This document shows positions 26,892-35,894 of a stretch of DNA of 64,000 nt, in pieces. A program made the translations under genes and the position numbers. The stretch lies in contig NC_050470.1 in assembly GCF_013373865.1 (NCBI RefSeq), positions 3,766,373-3,830,372 of the forward strand. The letters run 5' to 3'. This DNA is from Monomorium pharaonis. Taxonomy: Eukaryota > Arthropoda > Insecta > Hymenoptera > Formicidae. Every line of letters starts with the position of its first letter. Within the stretch, counting starts at the first letter, position 1. A model generated the notes under the pieces. The model ran no database searches. It was not told the DNA's origin and saw nothing but the letters and a program-made list of their open reading frames with translations.

Positions 26892-26926
26892 TATAAATAG
26901 GGCACCCTTCGACGACAGAGTCAGTT
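26892..26926 (+). promoter_or_regulatory. LTR core promoter: TATA box and initiator
   Basis: TATAAATA at 26892-26899 lies upstream of TCAGTT at 26921-26926, which matches the arthropod initiator TCAGTY. If the A at 26923 is +1, the TATA box begins at -31, the expected spacing. The start of R is therefore inferred to be 26923. The same signals recur in the 3' LTR, 7,254 bp downstream. Confidence 0.8.
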
Positions 26927-27000
26927 CTCTCAGTTAATAGTTCACAGTACGTAGTACTCAGAATCACGTAGTTATAAGTAATAATTGTAAAAATTTGTGA

Positions 27001-27006
27001 AATAAA
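27001..27006 (+). promoter_or_regulatory. Polyadenylation signal AATAAA (5' LTR copy)
   Basis: Canonical hexamer 78 bp after the inferred start. In the 5' LTR it must be bypassed for full-length transcription; the 3' copy is at 34255-34260. Confidence 0.7.
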
Positions 27007-27044
27007 GTTTTTTTTATAAGAAGAAAAACGACGATTCTTACAAT

Positions 27045-27062
27045 TGGTGGCAGCGGTGCGGG
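27045..27062 (+). other. tRNA primer-binding site
   Basis: TGGTGGCAGCGGTGCGGG starts three bases after the 5' LTR. It begins with TGG, complementary to a tRNA CCA end, and would pair with a tRNA 3' end reading CCGCTGCCACCA. I do not assign the tRNA species. The site primes minus-strand DNA synthesis. Confidence 0.75.
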
Positions 27063-27202
27063 ATAATTAGCAAATAGTGAAAAGTGCTTTTACTTCGAGG
27101 ACAATATACTAGTTGCACTAGTTACCTCCGAGGAGGACCCGAAGATTATCCTGCTGTATCGAACTCAACGGGGACAGACTGGCGTGGACAGAGTACAGAG
27201 GG

Positions 27203-27208
27203 GTAAGA
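27203..27208 (+). other. Candidate 5' splice site for env mRNA
   Basis: GTAAGA preceded by AGAGGG in the leader, 81 bp upstream of the gag ATG. There is no ATG between the inferred start of transcription and this site. Splicing from here to 32002 would remove gag and pol and make env the first ATG-started frame. Confidence 0.55.
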
Positions 27209-27283
27209 GAAATAATTGCCTCTGAAACGGAATCAAGCGAGGGTAGCAATATTCTAGAGTCAAGAATTTTCGTTACCGCTCCA

Positions 27284-28315
27284 ATGTCGCGCGCACAGAG
27301 TCCTAACCGCGAGCAAACGCTCACTTTCAACATATTAACCGACAAAATGCTCGAAATGACAGACGCAATAAGAGAACTCAAAAATCAAATAACGGAAATT
27401 AAAATAAACGGACATGCGAATCAAATTCCATTGCAAACAACAAGAGAAGAGATTGTTGAACCTGAAAACATTATAAAAAATTACAATAAAGTTATGCAAC
27501 TAATTCCGGAATTTGATGGAAATAATGTGGAAACCTTTATAAACCACATACAAACAGCAGTAAAACGATTAGCAGTCGATCAACATGAGCTGCTTCTCTG
27601 TAGCATTGTGGCACAGAAACTCACGGGAAGAGCAAAAAACTCAATTAGAACAGACACTACGCCAAACTTTCCACAGTTTTACGAAAAACTGAGATATCTT
27701 TACGGCAAAGCACAGAATATCTCCGCTTTAGAGGTGCAAAGAGACACCTGCATCCAACGTCAGAGCGAGTCCATCGATGAATTCATAAATAGATTTCTTC
27801 GCATACATGATGAAATCATTCACGCAGTAAATTCACAGGGCACTGGCATCGCAACTATTTGTGTACAGGAACAGCTATACCAGCAGAAAGCTGTGGAAGT
27901 GTTTCGCCGCAACGTAAAACCTGAGATTGGTGATCATTTGTATTGTTTTGAGTTCAGCCTGCTCAACGAGGCATTCTCCAAAGCGAGAGCCTTCGAGGGA
28001 GAGCTCCGACTAAGAAAAATGCGAATGCAACGCTATGAATCTTCAAAAAGATTCTCTCAAGAAAAAACACGGTTTCAACCCAAGGAATGCAGCTATTGTA
28101 AGAAGCGTGGACATGAAGAAAAGGAGTGCAGAACGAAGGCATTCCACCTGCAAAAGGGACAGCAAAATTTTCGCGAGCGCCAACATCCCAATCAACCACC
28201 GGACCGAGCATCGCATCATTTGTATGCAGCCAATCAGGACCTAAACAACAGCAACGACGAGAAGTCTACCAAGGACCCGGCGGCACGTACGTCAGAGCAC
28301 CCAGAATTAAATTGA
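27284..28315 (+). CDS. Gag capsid/nucleocapsid polyprotein
   Basis: A 343-residue structural protein that would assemble cytoplasmic virus-like particles and package the element RNA. The start is the first ATG of the full-length transcript. The central part (about 65-245) has the alpha-helical, tryptophan-poor character of retrotransposon Gag (VETFINHIQTAVKRL, SESIDEFINRFLRIHDEI). A nucleocapsid zinc knuckle of the form CX2CX4HX4C is present at residues 269-282 (C269, C272, H277, C282), followed by a basic/glutamine-rich tail. The last part, after the slippery site at codons 295-296, overlaps pol and would be replaced in the frameshift product. The frame is intact with no internal stop. Size and single knuckle fit insect gypsy-class Gag; the identification is firm, fine classification is not. 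Confidence 0.93.
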   Translation: MSRAQSPNREQTLTFNILTDKMLEMTDAIRELKNQITEIKINGHANQIPLQTTREEIVEPENIIKNYNKVMQLIPEFDGNNVETFINHIQTAVKRLAVDQHELLLCSIVAQKLTGRAKNSIRTDTTPNFPQFYEKLRYLYGKAQNISALEVQRDTCIQRQSESIDEFINRFLRIHDEIIHAVNSQGTGIATICVQEQLYQQKAVEVFRRNVKPEIGDHLYCFEFSLLNEAFSKARAFEGELRLRKMRMQRYESSKRFSQEKTRFQPKECSYCKKRGHEEKECRTKAFHLQKGQQNFRERQHPNQPPDRASHHLYAANQDLNNSNDEKSTKDPAARTSEHPELN

Positions 28316-31300
28316 AGATTCCAGGTTTCAAAGATACTATTTTCTTAGTAGATACAGGTTCAGACATATCTTTAATACATGAAATGTTTATTGAAAATCA
28401 TAACTTACCAAAGTTAGACGCAATAATTGTATCTGGAGTCACTACGCACTCCATAAAAACTAAATACGCGGTAGTAGTAGAGGTATTTGAAAAAAAACAT
28501 ACATTTCATGTATTAGATGATCATTCGCCAGTACAGCATCAGGGAATACTAGGTATTGATTTTCTCACAGCAAACAATTTTATATTTTCAAACGAGCGAC
28601 TAATTCTAAGCGGAAAAGAATTTAAAAGGTGCGATAAACCGCATCCCGATAACGTGAAAAGAAAACAAGACGTGTTAGTAATATTCAAAGATGACACTGG
28701 AGCGATCACGAGAATGAATGACTCTAATAAACCTATATTGCCGTCACACTTACATTCTGAGATAAAAGGCATTGAAAGTTTTTACGAGACATCAATCTAT
28801 CCCATTTCAGAAAAGATATTAGATAACACGCGTTTAGAACTATTGAAAGAAAATACCCGTCTTTCACATATTCAAGAACATTCCAGCGAGATCTGGGATA
28901 TCATAACGGAATTCCATGATATTTTTACCTTACCAGGAGACCCTCTTCCTCTTACTAAATTAATTGAACACGAAATTAAAACCTCGGACGAAATTCCTGT
29001 TAACACAAAACAATATCGTTATCCTCCAATACACCAAGAGGAAATTAAGAAACAGATTAAAGACATGCTTGCAAAAGGAATTATACAGGAATCAGATTCA
29101 CCTTATAATTCACCCCTTTGGATTGTACCTAAAAAGCAGGATGCTTCTGGTAAACCCAAATGGAGATTAGTAATAGATTTTAGAAAACTTAATGAAAAGA
29201 CCATTCAAGACGCTTATCCGCTTCCAAATATAGACGAAATATTAGATCAGTTAGGTAATGCGCGATATTTTTCTGCTTTTGATCTGGCATCGGGTTTCCA
29301 TCAAATCGGCATGCATCCCAAAGACATTCAGAAAACAGCCTTTTCTACTCCAAACGGACATTATGAATACACTCGAATGCCCTTCGGTTTAAAAAATGCA
29401 CCTCCTACCTTTCAAAGAATGATGAATCGGGGCTTAAAGGGATTAATTGGTAATAATTGCTTAGTTTATATAGACGACATAATAGTTTATGGAAAAACAA
29501 TCGAAGAGCATAACAAAAATTTAAGAATATTATTTGAAAGACTTAGACAGGTCGGGCTAAAATTACAACCCGATAAGTGCGAATACCTCAAACCGGAACT
29601 TGAATATTTAGGGCACGTTATTTCGGAACAAGGCATACAACCTAACCCTAATCGAATCGAGAAGGTAAAAACTTACCCAGTACCAAGAAATCCGAAAGAA
29701 ATCAAACAATTCCTTGGGCTAGTCGGTTACTACCGTAAATTTATCAAAGACTTTTCCAAGATAGCGAAACCGTTAACACGATTACTCCAAAAATCCTCAA
29801 CCTTTCAATGGACTAACGAACAACAACATTCTTTTGAATCTCTCAAATCCAAGTTAATAACGCAACCTGTATTATCTTATCCTGACTGGAACAGACCGTT
29901 TGTTTTGACCACTGACGCATCTAATGAGGCCATCGGGGCAATACTCTCACAAGGAACAATAGGCAAAGACAAGCCATTGGCTTTTGCCTCTAGAACGCTT
30001 AATAAAGCAGAGACTCGATATAGCACTACGGAAAAAGAATTACTCGCGATTGTATGGGCGACAAAACATTTTAGACAATATTTATACGGAAAAAAATTTA
30101 CAATCGTAACGGACCATAAACCTTTAGTCTGGCTAATGAACGTGAAAGATCCTAACTCCAGATTAATGAGATGGAGACTTAAATTAGAAGAATTCGATTA
30201 CGAAATTGTTTATAAACCGGGAAAAACTAATACTAACGCCGACGGACTGTCACGAATTCCAGTAAATGCAATCGACTCCTATCTTTCCGATGAAGATATC
30301 GAACACATATTATCAGACATAATAAAAGAGAAACGCGAAATTAAGATTGCTTTTAACAAAGATCCAGTTCCGGGATGGTTAAATATTGATCCGAAATCTG
30401 TCTCCTTGGAAAATCTCTTAACTTTAATATCACCAATCATTGAGGATACAAATGCTGATCCTGACAAATGGACGTTATATTTCATAGGACCTATTAATAC
30501 CAAGACACGAAACACTATAGACGCTTTAATTAACACGTACAACTTGCAGTCTAAAACTAAGACGATAATAGAAGAACGACCGTCTCAATGGTTTGAAGAT
30601 AAGTTTCCACTACCAACTCCAACGAACGAATACTTACCTGAAAACGATTACGAAATACAAAAGGGACCATCATCTTCTCCCTCAATTCCATCCTCATCCA
30701 AACCAAAAGTGAATAAACAAATAATAGTAAGAAATCAAGTCGGTAGGCAAACCAATAAAACAATATTATTTATCGAAACCCCTCCTGAAATTACTAGAGA
30801 AAACGAAGTTTATGTATCTCCTCACGCAACTCACAGACAATTAAGTATTCAACTACATGACTTTTTAACTGAGAACGATCATCATCTAAATATAATACAC
30901 GATCAGAAGGAAGTTAGTAAATTGATTTCAGTTATCGACGAATATTATCTTGGAGACAAATTATACATTTACGTTTCTCAGTATCTTCCAGAAATTAAAA
31001 ATAAAAATGAAATTATATCGGATGCACATTCCGGCATATTAGGCGGTCATTATTCAACAGAAAAGACGCTTCAAAAGATTAGACAAAAATACAATTGGCC
31101 AAACATAACTGTTGACGTCAAAGAATTCATTGACAAGTGTGAATTATGTCAACTCAACAAGCCAGGTACTCAAAAACCTTACATCTATTCTTCTCCTGAT
31201 ATCCCACAAACTCCAAATGACAAAATATCCATCGATATCATGGGACCGTTTGAAATAACAAACAGAGGAAACCGGTATATCCTTGTTACCCAAGACTACC

Positions 31301-32073
31301 TGACACGATATATTCTCGTAGAACCTCTAGTAGATAAATCTACGGCCGCGATTATTAGAGCCTTGTGGTACTCCTGGCTCAGATATTTCGGAAAACCTAA
31401 AGAACTACTTTCCGATAACGCTTTAGAATTTACTTCTAACGAATTTAAGACACTTTGTGATAAATTGCATGTAAAACACGTACTAACTTCAGTTTATCAC
31501 CCGCAATCGAACGGAAAAAATGAGAGATCACACTTAATACTAACCGAATATATTAGACATTACATTAACGAACAAGAGCAATGGGATATGATACTACCCC
31601 AAGCAATGCTCACGTACAATTGCACAGTTAATAAAAATACAGGCTATACGCCTTACGAGTTACAATTCGGTAGGGAACCAAATCACATCTTCAGTGAAGA
31701 AGATGAAAGGGTAACCCTTCAAAAACAAATTGAAGACTTACGTCTTCAACACGAAAATAAATTGGAAGAAGCGCGTAGGAGCATACGCGACTATCAAAAT
31801 TCCAATGTTCCTATCAAAAATTACGTACCAATTGAAAGCAATGAGTTGATTCTTGTAAAGAATTTCAATGCCAAGTCATTCGAGCCACAATGGAAAGGTC
31901 CTTTTCCTGTTGTTCGACATGACAAATTCATAACATATCATATTAGAGAAAACGGAGAAATTAAACAATATCACAGAAGTGATATTAAACCTTTCGTTTC
32001 AGGCAATAGGAATGGATCTGATACGAATCATTCCGATACTTCTTCTCCTGATTCCCCAGGGTCATCTTACTGA
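28117..32073 (+). CDS. Pol polyprotein: protease, reverse transcriptase, RNase H, integrase
   Basis: Made as a Gag-Pol fusion by -1 frameshifting; the open frame has no ATG at its beginning, as expected. Residues are numbered from the codon at 28126. Aspartic protease: DTGSD at 76-80, then GILGIDFL. Reverse transcriptase: motif A FDLASG (D386), MPFGLKNAPPTF, and active-site YIDD at 448-451. RNase H: D597 in TTDAS, E638 in KELLAI, D663 in VTDHKPL. Integrase: N-terminal HHCC finger from H968 to CELC, core triad D1037, D1097, E1133 (a DX35E spacing), then a WKGPFPVV GPY/F-type module near the C terminus. Between RNase H and integrase lies an unusually long, roughly 260-residue linker with a serine/proline stretch. 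All catalytic residues are present and there is no stop. The end overlaps env by 62 bp. Confidence 0.96.
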   Translation, partial: RKGVQNEGIPPAKGTAKFSRAPTSQSTTGPSIASFVCSQSGPKQQQRREVYQGPGGTYVRAPRIKLKIPGFKDTIFLVDTGSDISLIHEMFIENHNLPKLDAIIVSGVTTHSIKTKYAVVVEVFEKKHTFHVLDDHSPVQHQGILGIDFLTANNFIFSNERLILSGKEFKRCDKPHPDNVKRKQDVLVIFKDDTGAITRMNDSNKPILPSHLHSEIKGIESFYETSIYPISEKILDNTRLELLKENTRLSHIQEHSSEIWDIITEFHDIFTLPGDPLPLTKLIEHEIKTSDEIPVNTKQYRYPPIHQEEIKKQIKDMLAKGIIQESDSPYNSPLWIVPKKQDASGKPKWRLVIDFRKLNEKTIQDAYPLPNIDEILDQLGNARYFSAFDLASGFHQIGMHPKDIQKTAFSTPNGHYEYTRMPFGLKNAPPTFQRMMNRGLKGLIGNNCLVYIDDIIVYGKTIEEHNKNLRILFERLRQVGLKLQPDKCEYLKPELEYLGHVISEQGIQPNPNRIEKVKTYPVPRNPKEIKQFLGLVGYYRKFIKDFSKIAKPLTRLLQKSSTFQWTNEQQHSFESLKSKLITQPVLSYPDWNRPFVLTTDASNEAIGAILSQGTIGKDKPLAFASRTLNKAETRYSTTEKELLAIVWATKHFRQYLYGKKFTIVTDHKPLVWLMNVKDPNSRLMRWRLKLEEFDYEIVYKPGKTNTNADGLSRIPVNAIDSYLSDEDIEHILSDIIKEKREIKIAFNKDPVPGWLNIDPKSVSLENLLTLISPIIEDTNADPDKWTLYFIGPINTKTRNTIDALINTYNLQSKTKTIIEERPSQWFEDKFPLPTPTNEYLPENDYEIQKGPSSSPSIPSSSKPKVNKQIIVRNQVGRQTNKTILFIETPPEITRENEVYVSPHATHRQLSIQLHDFLTENDHHLNIIHDQKEVSKLISVIDEYYLGDKLYIYVSQYLPEIKNKNEIISDAHSGILGGHYSTEKTLQKIRQKYNWPNITVDVKEFIDKCELCQLNKPGTQKPYIYSSPDIPQTPNDKISIDIMGPFEITNRGNRYILVTQDYLTRYILVEPLVDKSTAAIIRALWYSWLRYFGKPKELLSDNALEFTSNEFKTLCDKLHVKHVLTSVYHPQSNGKNERSHLILTEYIRHYINEQEQWDMILPQAMLTYNCTVNKNTGYTPYELQFGREPNHIFSEEDERVTLQKQIEDLRLQHENKLEEARRSIRDYQNSNVPIKNYVPIESNELILVKNFNAKSFEPQWKGPFPVVRHDKFITYHIRENGEIKQYHRSDIKPFVSGNRNGSDTNHSDTSSPDSPGSSY
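28165..28171 (+). promoter_or_regulatory. -1 ribosomal frameshift site (A AAT TTT)
   Basis: In the gag frame the codons are AAT TTT with an A before them, the X XXY YYZ form. Slipping back one base gives AAA TTT in the pol frame. It lies inside the only possible window, between the last upstream pol-frame stop (28114-28116) and the gag stop (28313-28315), just after the zinc knuckle. A downstream stimulatory fold was not evident by eye. The alternative A AAG GGA at 28153-28159 is also in phase but a poorer slippery type. Confidence 0.7.
32001..32002 (+). other. Candidate 3' splice site for env mRNA
   Basis: acctttcgtttcag gives a pyrimidine tract ending in AG at 32001-32002; the env ATG follows at 32012. 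Pairing with the leader donor at 27203 gives a roughly 4.8-kb intron covering gag and pol, the arrangement known for env expression in Drosophila gypsy. Confidence 0.55.
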
Positions 32074-33883
32074 CAATGTGGAGAGAGAGAAGTTCAAGAT
32101 CGCTCAGCTAGATGATAGTGAAGTAATTTACCTTGAAACTTTAGATAAAGTAAAATTATACCACGAACAATGGAAGATTGTAGTAGGATATGATTTATCG
32201 GATTTAGAGAAAAACTTTGCTATACTTAGAAAAGCGTATACTGATTTACTTAACCATTATTGTGTTAGTGAAGGGAAATGGATATGTTCCTCCCAAAAAC
32301 GAATAACTAAGCGATTAGATCAACTAAGCGAAATAGAAAACGAAGTAGAGAACGTTCAATATTTAGCCGGATTTCAAAAGTTAAATAGAACCAAGCGCGG
32401 ATTATTTAATTTTATAGGTGAAGTCAGCAAAACATTATTTGGAACTTTAGATGATACCGACGCGACCTATTATAATAACGAGCTAGATAAATTGTATGCG
32501 GATCAGAAAAATATTATTCAATACGTAAAAAATCAAACTAGCATAATACTTAAAACAATCAAAGGCTTCACATCCATTGCAAATACAGTAACTAACGTAA
32601 ACGAACAATTCAATCGCCTTAGAAATGTATCACAATCTAATGAAATAAATATTTGGATTGACGAAACTCTCTTAGATTTAGATGACGAATTACGCAAGTT
32701 AAGCGAGGAAATAAAAAGGGCAGAAGAACTGATAATCGACGGTAAACATGGGACTGTTAAACCTTACGTTCTATCACCTAAAGAATTGTTTAGCGCGCTT
32801 AGACAACACAGACATGTAGATAACTTTCCGGTCCCTTTAGAGGAAATATATTACACTACTCTCGTAGACGTAAGTGAGATATCGATAGCATTAACGGGGA
32901 AACGAATACTTATTCAATTTTTAATTCCCCTTATAGAAGATAAAATCTTAGATTTAACTAGAATAATTTCACTTCCCAGGCACGGCTGGCTGGGACAATC
33001 TATTATCGACACTACTCAAAAACTCATTTTATTAGATCCATTTAGAACTATATTTATGCCGATTAGTGAAATAGAATTAACCCCAGCGAAAAGAATTGGT
33101 AAATATCAATTACTAAAACGAATCTATCCTGATTATAAAGTAGGTATTAAAGATAATTGTTTAACGGAAATTATTACAAAACGCGAATCAGAAAAATGTA
33201 CAACTAAGTACATGCAAATTCAAAACACTTTATGGATCCAACTCCATACAAATCGGGATTGGATTGGTATAGCTCCAAAAGAAGAGCTGGTGCATGTACT
33301 TTGTTCCGATAAAATACCTCGTAGCGCACGAGTCTTTCGAAATTTTATACTTCATTTAGAACCAGATTGTACAGTAATTTCCAATACAGCTACTTTAAAA
33401 CCTGACAATATAGCTGTAGACGAAATCGAAATACACAAGACTATTCATTTAATAGATCAAAAATCAATTAATGAGACACTCTTTCAATATCAATTAACAG
33501 ATATACCTATGGACTTAATAAAAGAAACTCATATTGAACCGGAACGATTGCAAACTTTAGGCAAAACTTTAGAAGAATTAGATAACATAGCGGAACGAAT
33601 ATCAACACATCAAAGAACCATTACATGGAAAGAAAAATTTATGTATTATCTTCAATTGGCAGGATATATAGCCCTTGGCTCTGTCCTGTTTGTATTTCTT
33701 TATAAAATCGGATTATTTTCAAGCATTATTTATCTATTGAAACAGCTGTGTGGAAATTGCTATAATCAGTGTAGCTTTGGAAATCGCGCACCTACGCAAC
33801 ATGTACATTACACGCCTCATGCTCTACATGTTAATAATGAACTAGAACCAGCAATTAGACGATTAGTCCGAACCAAAATTTGA
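32012..33883 (+). CDS. Envelope fusion protein, baculovirus-F/errantivirus type
   Basis: A 623-residue membrane fusion protein. The ATG at 32012 is chosen because it is the first after the candidate splice acceptor and opens a signal peptide (hydrophobic IIPILLLLIP, residues 6-15). A furin-type site RTKR (126-129) is followed directly by a fusion-peptide-like segment GLFNFIGEV...LFGTLD, the arrangement of baculovirus F and errantivirus Env proteins. Downstream are helical heptad-like stretches and several N-X-S/T glycosylation sites. A long hydrophobic segment at about 545-577 is the membrane anchor, followed by a tail of about 45 residues beginning with a cysteine cluster (QLCGNCYNQC). No stop or frameshift interrupts it. 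It would act at the cell or endosomal membrane. Whether it still drives particle spread is unknown. Confidence 0.9.
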   Translation: MDLIRIIPILLLLIPQGHLTDNVEREKFKIAQLDDSEVIYLETLDKVKLYHEQWKIVVGYDLSDLEKNFAILRKAYTDLLNHYCVSEGKWICSSQKRITKRLDQLSEIENEVENVQYLAGFQKLNRTKRGLFNFIGEVSKTLFGTLDDTDATYYNNELDKLYADQKNIIQYVKNQTSIILKTIKGFTSIANTVTNVNEQFNRLRNVSQSNEINIWIDETLLDLDDELRKLSEEIKRAEELIIDGKHGTVKPYVLSPKELFSALRQHRHVDNFPVPLEEIYYTTLVDVSEISIALTGKRILIQFLIPLIEDKILDLTRIISLPRHGWLGQSIIDTTQKLILLDPFRTIFMPISEIELTPAKRIGKYQLLKRIYPDYKVGIKDNCLTEIITKRESEKCTTKYMQIQNTLWIQLHTNRDWIGIAPKEELVHVLCSDKIPRSARVFRNFILHLEPDCTVISNTATLKPDNIAVDEIEIHKTIHLIDQKSINETLFQYQLTDIPMDLIKETHIEPERLQTLGKTLEELDNIAERISTHQRTITWKEKFMYYLQLAGYIALGSVLFVFLYKIGLFSSIIYLLKQLCGNCYNQCSFGNRAPTQHVHYTPHALHVNNELEPAIRRLVRTKI

Positions 33884-33904
33884 ATAAACCTCAAATTTCT
33901 TTAT

Positions 33905-33915
33905 AAGGAGGGAGG
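33905..33915 (+). other. Polypurine tract
   Basis: AAGGAGGGAGG directly abuts the 3' LTR and is the plus-strand DNA primer site. It lies 22 bp after the env stop. Confidence 0.85.
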
Positions 33916-34296
33916 TGTGAGCATCGTCCACGTATTTTAGGAATGCACTTAGACAGAATTAAGATATATTGTTATTAAGCATAAAACTACTTATCATCTA
34001 CGGAATGCACTTACAGAGGATTAGAGATATACTCCTAATGTATATTTTCCATTATTCTGTTTTTAAGAAATACTTTACATTGTTCTCCTCTGAGTGTATG
34101 GAATTTCCCTTTTTTTCTAGTAAACATAATACGTCATTTTACCCATATAAATAGGGCACCCTTCGACGACAGAGTCAGTTCTCTCAGTTAATAGTTCACA
34201 GTACGTAGTACTCAGAATCACGTAGTTATAAGTAATAATTGTAAAAATTTGTGAAATAAAGTTTTTTTTATAAGAAGAAAAACGACGATTCTTACA
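33916..34296 (+). repeat. 3' long terminal repeat
   Basis: 381 bp, read as identical to 26662-27042. It supplies the AATAAA at 34255-34260 for transcript 3'-end formation. An identical 61-codon non-ATG frame in both LTRs is a by-product of U3 and is not taken as a gene. Confidence 0.97.
34255..34260 (+). promoter_or_regulatory. Polyadenylation signal AATAAA (3' LTR copy)
   Basis: Functional-position copy of the hexamer, followed by an eight-T run 1 bp downstream. Confidence 0.75.
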
Positions 34297-34300
34297 ACAG
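34297..34300. repeat. Target-site duplication, right copy (ACAG)
   Basis: Matches 26658-26661. The empty site would have read ...CGCGAG ACAG AAGCGG..., in CpG-rich host DNA. Confidence 0.9.
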
Positions 34301-34695
34301 AAGCGGCCGGCAGGAATTCGATCTTGCCACACCAAAGAATTTTCACCGGATACATCGGATCCGGCGGCTTCGTGCCTCTATTTCTCTCTCTCTCTTTCTT
34401 TTTTCTCTCTTTTCTCTCTCGTATTTCCCTCTGCTTTTTTTCGCGCCTGGATGTCCCTATCGACGCGGATCGAATCGGCAGAATTATGTTGTTGCGTCGG
34501 CAAAACGAGGTATCTCGTTCCTCGGCTTCGACGGGCGCTCTAGTGTTTTATGTAAAGACCGAACAATTTTATTCCACGTTCTCGAGTACACTCTTCTTTT
34601 CTCTCCACATGCTTTCCTCTCTCTCGCTCACACCCCGTCTCTTTTTCTCTTCACGTCTCTCCTTCTCTCTTCTTCAGGGATCTCTCCTACCGTTG

Positions 34696-34830
34696 GTGCC
34701 ATAAATTTCATCCGCGCTACCCCCCCTTGTGCTTTGCACTGTTACTCGCCCATATATTCCGATATCCTAGAACTCAACCTTGTTCCCGCAACCCATTTCG
34801 AAGCACTCCCGCGGTTACTTTGGCTCACCC
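34696..34830 (+). repeat. Dispersed repeat copy A
   Basis: Runs from GTGCCATAAATTTCA through ATTCCGATATCCT and TTGTTCCCGCAACCCATTTCG. It shares these blocks in order with the copies at 37297 and 38612. Confidence 0.55.
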
Positions 34831-35894
34831 ACCTTATACGTATATCGCGAATTCCGATATCGCGACCGCAGTGCGCATCTATAGATACGTTCGGCAACTA
34901 TATCTTCGTGTGCGTCACGTAGAACGGATAGGGCTTTCAGTTTCATCACCGCATCGGACACCCGAGACGAAAGCACGTTTATTTTATTCATTTAAATTGT
35001 ATCAACACCTTTCATCTGTAGCATGACGAATTGAAATTCAGTCAATTATTACACGAATTTTCGACAAATTTTGATAGATCGAAGTAATCTACAACTGTGA
35101 ATCAAAAAGTATTAAAAAATCTTATCGAATATTTATATCTCATACACACGCTCAAATCTTTATAGCTAACATAATAATATTTTAATATTTGTTGTAATAT
35201 ACGAATTTAATATATTTCAAATAAATTATTTAGACTGTGTATTAGTCTATTTTTTATATAATTAATATTTAAATTAATTGTATGTGTGTGTGTCCACATA
35301 TTTATAAACAGTGAGTGACTTTATTTATTATTTTGTTTATTTTATCGAGACAGTATTACATTTTTTTCGGATAGATGGGCATTTTTTTAAATTTTGTATA
35401 CGTTACCACAACGAGAAAGTGCAAGTGGCACACTTGGTATTCGTGCTATTTTTTACTAGAGCATAAGAAAGGTATGATGTATGAAATATACGTCACATTA
35501 AAGATGATCTATTACGAAACGTCAGAGTCCGATGTTATAAAAATCCATCGTCCATCTACCGACCGGACTTTTTAATACATCCTTTTTCTCTGAAAGCTCG
35601 GCGTTTCCCTTGTTTCGTTTTTACGTGCAACATCAACAACGACGTGTCGTCCTTCGCTTTTAATCCACCCGGAGAAGTCGATTCTCTCGTGCATCTCTCC
35701 TAGAACGATTTTCATTCTATTTGCTTGGCTGCCGTTTAACGGCCATGCGCTACTAAACCACCGCAATACGATGGATGCACCAAGGAAACCGTATTTTTCT
35801 CGTCTTTGATTTTTCTAAAAAAGGAACTCCCTTTTATTTGTACAGTTACCATCGTATTCCGTATACGAATCTCTTTTCTATCTCGTCAGACACA

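Larger units (their letters stand above)
26662..27042 (+). repeat. 5' long terminal repeat
   Basis: 381 bp, TGTGAG...TTACA. U3 extends to 26922 and holds the direct repeats, TATA box and initiator. R/U5 holds the AATAAA at 27001-27006. Comparison with 33916-34296 finds no difference, including the length of the T run after AATAAAG. Confidence 0.97.
26662..34296 (+). mobile_element. Complete env-bearing gypsy-class LTR retrotransposon (insect endogenous-retrovirus type)
   Basis: A 7,635-bp element with 381-bp terminal repeats beginning TGTGAG and ending TTACA, bounded by ACAG duplications. In order: 5' LTR, primer-binding site, leader with splice donor, gag (27284-28315), pol in the -1 frame (to 32073), env (32012-33883), polypurine tract, 3' LTR. 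The two LTRs read as identical base for base and all three frames are open, so insertion was very recent. RT, RNase H and integrase order with a 4-bp duplication places it in Ty3/gypsy (Metaviridae). A fusion protein of the errantivirus/baculovirus-F type follows pol, as in insect errantiviruses. Base composition (A-rich + strand, few CpG) differs sharply from the CpG-rich host flanks. Whether it moves today cannot be told from one copy. Confidence 0.97.

Noticed and set aside
26715..26900. 61-codon frame present identically in both LTRs
   Set aside because: Starts at TTG, lies in U3 upstream of the transcription start and runs into the TATA box; duplicated only because the LTR is duplicated.
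28153..28159. A AAG GGA as the frameshift site
   Set aside because: In phase, but GGG in the A-site position is a weak slippery type; A AAT TTT twelve bases later is a better fit.
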